From NCBI RefSeq assembly GCF_021389955.1, contig NZ_CP089980.1, positions 124,001 to 188,000 on the forward strand: a stretch of DNA of 64,000 nt, given 5' to 3'. The position numbers were made by a program, and so were the translations under genes. Below the pieces are notes generated by a model, which worked only from the letters and a program-made list of their open reading frames with translations, did not search any database and was not told the origin of the DNA. This stretch comes from Fulvivirga maritima (lineage in GTDB: Bacteria > Bacteroidota > Bacteroidia > Cytophagales > Cyclobacteriaceae). Shown one piece after another: positions 56,999 to 64,000 of the stretch (the first letter of the stretch is position 1; each line of letters begins with the position of its first letter).

Positions 56999-59362
56999 AT
57001 GGGAGGAAAAAGGAAAAGAAAAGATAGAGATCCTTCAACGGCAAACAAAAAACAAAAAACTAATCGAGAGATGGCCCCTAATAGAAAAGGATCATTAGCT
57101 GTATCAAATTATAATAGGTTGCAAAATTTTCCAAATAATAAAGCACAAGAATTATTCAATAAGCTCCGTACAAAAACTACCAAAGAAGCGGGAAATGAAT
57201 CTAGTGTAATAGATACACTAAAGGAGGAAGAAATAGATAAACAACCCGTCAAAGAATGGTATGAAGAAAAAAAGCTAAGCGAGAAAAGTATGACACCTCA
57301 GCGCAAACTGGAAAAACTATTATTGTTGATTGTAGAAGAAAAACTGCCTGAAAGTATAATTGTGCCCCTCAAACTTTTTTTTGCTCATACTGCGAGCTTC
57401 GTGCCTGAAAATAATTTAGGGAGGGATTTTCGATCATCTCAACATGGGACATATTTTCGTTCAAGCAACTCTCAGATCAGGGAAGGCAATACACGGTTAT
57501 TGAAAGAAATAGCTGAAAGTGAGGATATTGACACAAAAGGAAAAACTGCCCAGGTATGGAACCTAAAATATTACGAGCTATTGAAGAAATACGCAAATTT
57601 AGGAAAGAATATACTTGAGGCTTTATTCCCAAAAAAGAATGATTTTGCTATCTACACCAGTTCTCAGGGCAGTCGTACGGGTTCTTTGGGGTTGACCTCT
57701 AATGTTTACAAGACATTACAAGTAGCTTCAGACTATGAAAAATCAGAAAATGATATTCAATCGCATAATTTTAAATCATCGGAATTATTAAGAGTGATTG
57801 GTGAAATCAAGCTAGGGCAGACCGGCAACTATCACGATCAGTTAATTCAGAATAGAGCCGCTCTGGTCGGGCAGTTATCGGAAAGTATCAAAGGTATGTA
57901 TAGTGCATATGATGCTAATAAAATTAAAAAAATCCGTATCAAGCCTATCCAATCAGGGCAACATCCCAGTTTAATTCTGGAATTACAGCACCCTTCAAGT
58001 TTAAATCAAGAAAATACGTATTCTGAAAAAGAATGGCGCGAACTTTTTATTAAAAAGTTTAATGCAGCCGCGGAGGAGAAAGAATTAGATACCAGGATAA
58101 CGCATCGGGGTAGTTTCGGGTTTTTACATCCCACAGCGTCATCAGTAGGGCATCCGGTAAGAATATGGATGGGGCTTACCCCCGCCCCGGTAATTGCGGA
58201 ATTGTTGGAGCAAACTTTAAATTCATTGGGGAATGATGAAAGCTTTAAGGAAATAAAAGTTAAGCTGAATGTAAATATTAAAGAAAATAACCCCATACAT
58301 AGGGAAGCATTAAAGACAGCTGTTAGATATGTGCAGGATGTAGTTGAGGCTATAGGGGAAAAAGTATCCGACCCTAAGAAACTTGTGGATTGGCTGACCG
58401 ATCGCCTACTTAGAAACTTACACAAAGCGAAACATATCCTCGAAGTTGATTACAATAATTTACATATTTCACAAAAGATGGAAAACGACTATTTAAAGTC
58501 TGCACTAGTTATTGAAAATCTAATGGAATATAGTTATATACTGGAGGGAATGAGGGTTAACAACGATCTTCCCGAAGACCCTTACCCAACATATTTAAGG
58601 GAAGAATTAGGTTTATCAAAAACTTCTTCATCAAAAACTTCTTCATCAAAAACTTTTTATCTGGATAGCGGTATGCAGGCCATAACCATGGCCAATATAG
58701 TTGCTTTGAATCACATTCAAACCGTGCAGGGTTCGGATCAATCACCTGTTCACTCAGTCAACCTATACAGTTATTTTGAATATGGCATGATTGATAAACG
58801 TAACCTGAAGCTAATTGATGTCAACAAGGTTAAGGAAGGAGAACAACCAATCAACGGAAAAAATTTTAAAGAAAGATTCGAAACAAAACTCAATAAAGGC
58901 AAACCTTCTGTAATTTCAATTGATGTAAATCCCGTTTTCACTGACGCCGCACAAAATGATAATCAAATACCCTATGACCAGGTACTCGAATTGTACCAAA
59001 CAAAGGAAAGTAAGGACAGCACCATACCCATTTTGGATATTACCAATGGTACATTACAAGATGTAGCTAAACTTGAACTACATAAAAAGTATCCCAGTTT
59101 TATCATTGTTGAGAGCCTGTCAAAACATCAGCAATTGAGTGCAGATAAGTTTACTATGGGAAGGATATCAGTTATAGGGGATCAAAACTTTGTTAAGAGA
59201 GCTTCTGAATTACTTGAACCGATTCAGAAAGATGCTCACCATCCACTTTTGGAAGCATACAGGTTGAGAATGGATCGGGTGTACCTTAAACAGTTGGAGG
59301 AAAATGATAGTCAGGCTTCAAAATCATATGGTCTCAGTAAAAGAGCGAGATATAAAAGCTAG
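56999..59362 (+). CDS. 787-residue island protein with PLP-enzyme-like motifs, possible cargo
   Basis: No family recognised with confidence. It opens with a basic, NLS-like leader (MGGKRKRKDRDPSTANKKQKTNRE). Residues about 80-350 are helical. Around 370-410 is SFGFLHPTASSVGHPVRIWMGLTPAPV, resembling the small C-terminal domain of Cys/Met-metabolism PLP enzymes. Later come SGMQAI (Ser557), ILDITNG (Asp680) and VESLSKH (Lys709) followed by KFTMG, which resemble SGMAAI, the pyridine-binding DxT and the Schiff-base SxTK of the same family. The order would be permuted. A short SKTSS repeat precedes the second part. It is AT-rich, in contrast to the preceding gene. It may be toxin cargo or a modifying enzyme. 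Confidence 0.6.
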   Translation: MGGKRKRKDRDPSTANKKQKTNREMAPNRKGSLAVSNYNRLQNFPNNKAQELFNKLRTKTTKEAGNESSVIDTLKEEEIDKQPVKEWYEEKKLSEKSMTPQRKLEKLLLLIVEEKLPESIIVPLKLFFAHTASFVPENNLGRDFRSSQHGTYFRSSNSQIREGNTRLLKEIAESEDIDTKGKTAQVWNLKYYELLKKYANLGKNILEALFPKKNDFAIYTSSQGSRTGSLGLTSNVYKTLQVASDYEKSENDIQSHNFKSSELLRVIGEIKLGQTGNYHDQLIQNRAALVGQLSESIKGMYSAYDANKIKKIRIKPIQSGQHPSLILELQHPSSLNQENTYSEKEWRELFIKKFNAAAEEKELDTRITHRGSFGFLHPTASSVGHPVRIWMGLTPAPVIAELLEQTLNSLGNDESFKEIKVKLNVNIKENNPIHREALKTAVRYVQDVVEAIGEKVSDPKKLVDWLTDRLLRNLHKAKHILEVDYNNLHISQKMENDYLKSALVIENLMEYSYILEGMRVNNDLPEDPYPTYLREELGLSKTSSSKTSSSKTFYLDSGMQAITMANIVALNHIQTVQGSDQSPVHSVNLYSYFEYGMIDKRNLKLIDVNKVKEGEQPINGKNFKERFETKLNKGKPSVISIDVNPVFTDAAQNDNQIPYDQVLELYQTKESKDSTIPILDITNGTLQDVAKLELHKKYPSFIIVESLSKHQQLSADKFTMGRISVIGDQNFVKRASELLEPIQKDAHHPLLEAYRLRMDRVYLKQLEENDSQASKSYGLSKRARYKS
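58616..58655 (+). repeat. 15-bp tandem repeat (SKTSS codons)
   Basis: TCAAAAACTTCTTCA is present in two full copies plus a 10-base partial copy, in frame, adding a five-residue Ser/Lys/Thr linker unit. Slippage would change linker length without breaking the frame. Confidence 0.9.
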
Positions 59363-59527
59363 TACGGTACCCTTGCCGGCGATCTAGCTAGCTCCTTTAC
59401 GTTAATGTTACACATCATACCATACCCTTTATACACATTTAAGATAGGGATAAAAGGACTTCACTTATAAAGCAATTTCAGAGTGGAGCGATAAAATAAA
59501 ATTTAAATATTAAAAAACAGAATTAAA

Positions 59528-60748
59528 ATGTTACGAAGAGCAGTACAAAAATTCAGGACAGCCGTCAGGAGAAATACTAATACCGACCAACCAACCATGC
59601 CTGTAACAGAGGATAGACCGACGGATGAACCACGCCGCGAAATAAGCAGTTCTGAGCTTAAAAATGATCACTTCGATCCACGTGAGACAGTGGACAGCAG
59701 GGAAGTGACTAATATAGAACAAAGCCAAAATGATAGCAACGATGAAAATGTACCACCACCTGCTATCAGCGAAGATCCAGTGCCCGCAGCTGAACCAATA
59801 GTACAACCAGCCGGAGATAGCATGCAGGCGAGATACAATATGCTGGAAGCAAAGAATAAGACCTGGATGCTATTTATAGATGAAAAAGACCATAACAATG
59901 CACTAGGGCCTAAGGCCTATGACGGCAGGCCTGATGGAAGCAGTAAGCGGAGCAAAGGCTCCTATGCCAGTTTTATTTATGCCAATGACTATGTAAGCCG
60001 TAATCTGGAGAAAAAAATTACTGTTGAGGAATATAGAAGGTTCAATGAACTGGCTTTATTAGATACCGACCTTGATAAAGGATGGAGAAATGGTGAGATA
60101 GAATGGGGTTTGAGCAGGGTGAGCGATGGCCAGCCTGATGAAGACATAATTAAGCAGATTGTCTCACTGGGGCTGCAAATAGTTAAAGAGCAAAATGATC
60201 AGGATGCCCGCTATATGGTAAAAGTACCGAAAAAAAGAACGGAGGAGGTACAGCAAGAAGTAGGAAGTATTTTTCAAGACTATTACGCACAATTGGATAA
60301 TGCCAGAAAAGAAGGAAGAGATGCCGTTTTGAGGCTTATAGCGAATACTTATCAGAGGTTGGAAGTACTACATGCATTTCAAGATGGGACATCGCGCAGC
60401 AACCACCTGGTACTTAATAAACTTCTGGTGGAAAATAGTTTCAACCCTGCTATTATTGATACCCCCAATGCGCCACAGCTCACCATAGAACAGTTGGTAG
60501 AGAAAATCAGCAGAGGCATGAACCTTACACGCAAGAAAGCAACAGAGGATTTATTCAAGATGGAGCAAAATTTAATCCCGTTTTTTGTTATAAGAATTAA
60601 AGAATTATCTCCAGGACACTCGCCATTACCAAAGTACTTTAAAGAATCATTTGCAGAAGTAACGGGTACTGCTACAGCACCTGCCCAAACCGGGGAGGTG
60701 GACCAGCCACAAACTGGTGCAGATGATGATGATGAGGATTACAGATAG
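59528..60748 (+). CDS. Fic-like domain protein, candidate effector
   Basis: A 406-residue protein. The first 100 residues are disordered: a basic start (MLRRAVQKFRTAVRRNTNT) then an acidic/proline-rich linker. The C-terminal half contains EVLHAFQDGTSRSNHLVLNK from about residue 279, which resembles the Fic motif HPFxxGNGRxxR with His282, Asp286 and Arg290 kept but Asn-Gly replaced by Thr-Ser and the last Arg by His; the LLVENSFNPAII that follows also fits Fic proteins. The C-terminus is an acidic tail (DDDDED). Fic enzymes transfer AMP or related groups to target proteins. I infer a toxin cargo, possibly with altered chemistry. Confidence 0.6.
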   Translation: MLRRAVQKFRTAVRRNTNTDQPTMPVTEDRPTDEPRREISSSELKNDHFDPRETVDSREVTNIEQSQNDSNDENVPPPAISEDPVPAAEPIVQPAGDSMQARYNMLEAKNKTWMLFIDEKDHNNALGPKAYDGRPDGSSKRSKGSYASFIYANDYVSRNLEKKITVEEYRRFNELALLDTDLDKGWRNGEIEWGLSRVSDGQPDEDIIKQIVSLGLQIVKEQNDQDARYMVKVPKKRTEEVQQEVGSIFQDYYAQLDNARKEGRDAVLRLIANTYQRLEVLHAFQDGTSRSNHLVLNKLLVENSFNPAIIDTPNAPQLTIEQLVEKISRGMNLTRKKATEDLFKMEQNLIPFFVIRIKELSPGHSPLPKYFKESFAEVTGTATAPAQTGEVDQPQTGADDDDEDYR

Positions 60749-61123
60749 CGTTAGCCATAGGTGAACCCTCATTGTGGATCAATTGAGAGTTTGTAACCCG
60801 TACCCTATACTGTCTATCATTCCGGAAAACGTCATCCCTGAATTTCGAATCTTAGCGTAGAAAATTTCCTGAATCCCAGGTTCGAGAGGCTCACCCTTCA
60901 CGCGGTATGAACCAAAGACACTGCTTCTAAACTCCAAGCACGGCTCCTCTTACGCTCCGCACGGGGTGACGAGGGTATATTGTTTGGTGTGCGGTATTTA
61001 CGGGCCTATACCTCTGCTATATTGGTTTCCCTGAGGCTGGTTATTAGGTCCACAAACCTGAAGCCGTGTCTTTAATAATGTCGTGATACATTCCATTAAC
61101 ATTAATAAGTAAAATAAAAAAAT
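60749..61123. other. Intergenic region in the cargo cluster
   Basis: About 375 bases with no supported gene. It is more GC-rich than most spacers and contains GAGGCTCACCCTTCAC at 60886-60901, nearly identical to a segment at 55195-55210 upstream of the repeat protein. It may be the remnant of a duplicated or lost cargo gene. Confidence 0.4.
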
Positions 61124-62455
61124 ATGAACAAAAACAAAAAAGCCATAATAGTTGTAGGAGATAGCACTATCCATTCTGCTACAGAATACGGACAGCATCC
61201 TGTCCCCACCGGCCCTTTAGATCTAAGCATCAAGTTCCTGAAGGACCTGACTCCTCGTCCGGCAGGACTTTCCAACATTAAATTTACTGAACCCGCAGGG
61301 CACACCACCAGTTATGCCTATCCTCTGGCCAAGCGGCTAAAAGCTACCCTGCACTGTGAGGAGCTGTTAATACTTCCCTTTGGAAGCAAAGGTGCCAGCT
61401 GGCTCGATGGCCATTGGTCTCCTGACGGAAATTTATACAGCGACCTGATCGATCAGGTGCAGTACGTCATTGAAGTGCTGGGATACGAGATCGAAGGAGT
61501 ATTCTGGGCACAGGGACGCCAAGATTGCAAAAATGATAACCTACCTAATGGATCCGGCCGGTTCCCTCACTACGAGTATTTCAAATACCTGCTGGATAGT
61601 ATCGCCATGACCATTCGGGATGTCGCTGAGGCCGCTGGGCAGGCTGATGCCCATTCGATACCCTTTATTACTTTCGATATGAAGCAGGCGTGGGTAAGCA
61701 ACGACAATCACCGAAAGGTAGTGCAAGCTGCCCTTGAAGAAATCGGTGACCGGATACCTTTTGCTTATAATGCAGCTACAGATGAGTTGCCACAAGATTT
61801 GCCTGACTCAGAATACAGGCAGTATGATGCCCGTCAGGTACTCGCCATGAGTGACAAGTTGTATGATGCTTTTAACGATGCCAAGCGAAAAAGAAACGTG
61901 CAACACCCTGTGAAAAAAGGAAAATATCTTCTCTATTCTTTAACGCATGCCCCTGAGTCGGATTCAGATCAAAGTACTTTTAGCCATCCGCTGGAAGCCC
62001 TTCACTATGGGGAAAAATCAGACCTAACGAAATACAGCAGACTGGGGGATATCTGGAAGTACCGCAAACACAAAAAATACCGGTTTCAGATCGAGTATGA
62101 CTTCTTTGACGCACAAGAGGAAACTTGGGCTACTCACTTTATGACTTTCGAACAACTATTCATCCCTTACATGTTTGAAGCCGATAAAAGTGTTGCCAGC
62201 CTCATAGAGGCCTCTATTAATGTTTCGTTCGGTGGTTCAGTCGCTGGTTTCCCAGGGCTTCACTACATACCGAACGATAGCTGCCTAATGGCAATGGCTA
62301 GCGAACTTACAAATGAGGAGGACTTTTATGCTTTTCTACCATGTGGCAGCACGGCTCTATACTCTAACCAAGAGATGGATAGCGGGTATCTCATTGCTAA
62401 AGGCACAGACCTCACATTGGCTAAGGCTATACGTCTCTATGCGCTAGTAGATTAA
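61124..62455 (+). CDS. Sialate-O-acetylesterase-like SGNH protein with C-terminal extension
   Basis: A 443-residue protein. The N-terminal 250 residues resemble the SASA/CE6 group of SGNH esterases: VVGDSTIHS with the nucleophile-type Ser, FGSKGASWLDGHW, and GVFWAQGRQDC in the place of the family WYQGExD block. Catalytic Asp/His near the domain end are not clear. The C-terminal 190 residues (YLLYSLTHAPESDSDQ..., WKYRKHKKYRFQIEYDFF...) are of unknown type. No signal peptide, unlike exported esterases, which fits delivery by another route. It follows the Fic-like gene in the same orientation. Confidence 0.65.
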   Translation: MNKNKKAIIVVGDSTIHSATEYGQHPVPTGPLDLSIKFLKDLTPRPAGLSNIKFTEPAGHTTSYAYPLAKRLKATLHCEELLILPFGSKGASWLDGHWSPDGNLYSDLIDQVQYVIEVLGYEIEGVFWAQGRQDCKNDNLPNGSGRFPHYEYFKYLLDSIAMTIRDVAEAAGQADAHSIPFITFDMKQAWVSNDNHRKVVQAALEEIGDRIPFAYNAATDELPQDLPDSEYRQYDARQVLAMSDKLYDAFNDAKRKRNVQHPVKKGKYLLYSLTHAPESDSDQSTFSHPLEALHYGEKSDLTKYSRLGDIWKYRKHKKYRFQIEYDFFDAQEETWATHFMTFEQLFIPYMFEADKSVASLIEASINVSFGGSVAGFPGLHYIPNDSCLMAMASELTNEEDFYAFLPCGSTALYSNQEMDSGYLIAKGTDLTLAKAIRLYALVD

Positions 62456-62873
62456 AAGAAGGGTTTCTTGTGATCCACAATCCCTTAGTTTACTCTTTCG
62501 GAAATTTTGTGTCAGTGCAACTTATAGTAGCCTTTTTAAGCCTTCAGCTTAATTATTGATGTCAAGAAAAGGCAGATCATCCATCATTTCTTACAAGAAA
62601 GTGTAAGAAGTTAAGTTGAAAGCTTAATACCAGAGGGAATCAAAGTCCCCCCTCTCAAACTTGAATCAGGGAGAAGCATCTAAGATTCCATATCTATTCT
62701 TACGCCCATGCGTATTCCAATACCATCTGAACTTAATCTCTATATTAAAGTAGCCGTGAAGCAATTTTTAAACTGTTAAGAGTATAACATACTACCACTC
62801 TCTATCATTAGTCAATGAAGACATTTTTAAAGCTGTTAGCCCTTACTTAATTTTTCATTAAAATCTTACATTT
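62456..62873. other. Intergenic region with a small hairpin
   Basis: About 420 AT-rich bases without a gene I can support. A perfect 8-bp stem TTCTTACA/TGTAAGAA with a 6-base loop lies at 62588-62609. Confidence 0.4.
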
Positions 62874-63215
62874 ATGACTGATTTTCAACTTATTGAAGGC
62901 GTATTAAGTCAATTAATAGTCTTTGTTCATCATTTACATTGGAGCTATATTTTTACACATATGTTACTTGCTTACGCCAGCATAGACTTAGAAAAATCTC
63001 ACTCTTTAGTAAATAGGTATTATCATTATTTAAGAATGGAGTGGTGGCCTTTGCTATTCGGAATTATATATAGTCTATTGTACATTTTTAAATACAATTT
63101 TGATTTTGAGCATACTTTCTGGCAATTACAATCCTTTTTGTTTGCTTTAGTTTTTGAAGCTTTTATTATAGAAAAAATGGTCATTCTTCTAAAAAAACCT
63201 CCAAGAAAAAAGTAA
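62874..63215 (+). CDS. Small membrane protein, 113 residues
   Basis: Not recognised. The N-terminal segment (LSQLIVFVHHLHWSYIFTHMLLAYASI) is hydrophobic with His residues; two clear membrane helices follow (EWWPLLFGIIYSLLYIF and LQSFLFALVFEAFIIEKMVILL), and a basic tail KKPPRKK ends the protein. The layout is somewhat holin-like, but the family is unknown; no other phage gene is seen. It lies between the esterase-like gene and the DUF4157 gene, on the same strand. Confidence 0.6.
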   Translation: MTDFQLIEGVLSQLIVFVHHLHWSYIFTHMLLAYASIDLEKSHSLVNRYYHYLRMEWWPLLFGIIYSLLYIFKYNFDFEHTFWQLQSFLFALVFEAFIIEKMVILLKKPPRKK

Positions 63216-63340
63216 GCTTCAATCCTTCTATCAGTTTCACTGTCCCTATTATGTCCACATTTTAGGTACAGCAGGTATCCGTTTATACATGTATTGTGGC
63301 TGTAATTTCAGGTTAAAACTAATCTTTTAACCACTTATTT

Positions 63341-64000
63341 ATGATCACATTAGCAACAACCACTGAGAACTGTGAAGCCTGTCCTTTACCTGATCCGCTA
63401 AGACACAAGCTAGAGTATATTTCTGGCTATTACCTTGGTGATGTAGAAATATTTTTCAACTCCACTAAGCCTGAAGCCATCAACGTGGCCGCTTATGCCT
63501 ATGGTAATTCCATATTCATATCCCCTGGTTATGAATACACTCTCGCTCATGAAGCATGGCACGTTATTCAACAAAAGCAAGGTAGAGTAACCATTTCAGG
63601 CATAAATAACGGGGTTCCTGTTAACAATAATTTACAGCTCGAAGGTGAAGCTTGCAACATGGCTACCATAATAGAGCAAGGCTATCTCCACCCTAAAATG
63701 CAGCGCCCGGTCATCTATAAAGAAGTGTATAGACCTGTGGTTCAATGTATGACTTTTGAAGAAGCTGCCCGCATAGTGCAAGAAAAATATGCCATTGGTT
63801 ATGTACCTCATGCCACTGCCAGGCCAGATAAACTCTATATGCTCATGCCTACAGATAATCTTGAAGAAATTATCTATGGAGAAAGACCAGACCTGCTAAG
63901 CAGTATGATTTTTCTGGATAAGCTCACTAACACCTGCATAGAAATATTAGAACAGGGGCAGGAAAGTGGATATTTTGTCATTGCTAAACCTTATGCCTAT
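63341..64000 (+). CDS. DUF4157 (eCIS core) domain protein, N-terminal part
   Basis: The frame runs from ATG 63341 to the window edge without a stop (220 codons visible). Residues 34-85 contain VEIFFNSTKPEAINVAAYAYG and the metal-binding motif HEAWHVIQQKQGRV (His70, Glu71, His74), the DUF4157 signature, then LEGEACNMA, where a Glu may be the third ligand. DUF4157 domains are found at the N-terminus of effectors of extracellular contractile injection systems and similar toxin loci, where they may assist processing or packing. The C-terminal effector part lies beyond the window. The rest seen here (VQCMTFEEAARIVQEKYAIGYVPH) is not recognised. Confidence 0.85.
   Translation, partial: MITLATTTENCEACPLPDPLRHKLEYISGYYLGDVEIFFNSTKPEAINVAAYAYGNSIFISPGYEYTLAHEAWHVIQQKQGRVTISGINNGVPVNNNLQLEGEACNMATIIEQGYLHPKMQRPVIYKEVYRPVVQCMTFEEAARIVQEKYAIGYVPHATARPDKLYMLMPTDNLEEIIYGERPDLLSSMIFLDKLTNTCIEILEQGQESGYFVIAKPYAY

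Noticed and set aside
62874-63215. Phage holin
   Set aside because: The size and membrane helices fit loosely, but there is no endolysin or other phage gene nearby and no recognised holin motif.
40724-64000. Contractile injection system (sheath/tube/baseplate) genes
   Set aside because: Only a DUF4157 protein hints at one; no sheath, tube, spike or AAA+ gene is in the window.
1-64000. CRISPR arrays, rRNA genes and intact insertion sequences
   Set aside because: I saw no regularly spaced direct repeats of 25-40 bases, no rRNA signature and no transposase.

Overview
The window looks like a chromosome segment of a gliding, marine-type Bacteroidota, most likely order Cytophagales (Fulvivirga/Marivirga-like). 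Supporting signs are a PorP/SprF type IX secretion protein, a surface protein with a gliding-motility C-terminal sorting domain, DUF4397 and SGNH lipoproteins, a degenerate Bacteroidota-style ComEC, and several promoters of the Bacteroidota pattern TTG-N19/20-TAnnTTTG. I ran no database search; all family names come from reading motifs.

Region 1 (1-37,240) is mostly ordinary core genome: a partial SGNH hydrolase; a large hybrid histidine kinase meeting a DUF protein tail to tail; DUF4112; a frameshifted App1-like phosphatase; a sugar-kinase cluster with two divergent regulator/kinase arrangements (galactokinase with a Nudix-type regulator, ROK kinase with a LacI regulator) and palindromic operator candidates; phosphopantetheinyl transferase; superoxide dismutase divergent from a Cys-rich HTH regulator; an SDR/AraC pair; a T9SS cluster; tsaC, pgk, recQ, a crotonase, comEC, phoH and a SAM hydroxide adenosyltransferase. 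It ends at a tRNA-Leu(CAA) with a strong terminator.

Region 2 (37,240-64,000) is an accessory island just after the tRNA. It opens with a 21-bp-period repeat element, a histidine kinase/response regulator pair and a small orphan helical module. A single 14.2-kb gene follows, encoding a 4,743-residue Tc-toxin A-like protein. It carries TcA landmarks at both ends and a central insert of about two dozen hemopexin-like repeats. Downstream lie candidate cargo or partner genes: a GC-rich protein made of about seven ~62-residue repeats, a 787-residue protein with PLP-enzyme-like motifs in apparently permuted order, a protein with a Fic-like motif, a sialate-acetylesterase-like SGNH protein, a small membrane protein, and the start of a DUF4157 (HEAWH) protein typical of eCIS/toxin loci. 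Three successive cargo candidates begin with an Arg/Lys-rich disordered leader. No TcB/TcC homologue or contractile sheath/tube gene is visible in the window.

Three genes are split by single-base shifts (two at short A/T homopolymers, one in a GC-rich motif), and a fourth probably lost its stop at a T8A8 run. This suggests either indel errors in the assembly or real decay, and matters for anyone using the gene models.
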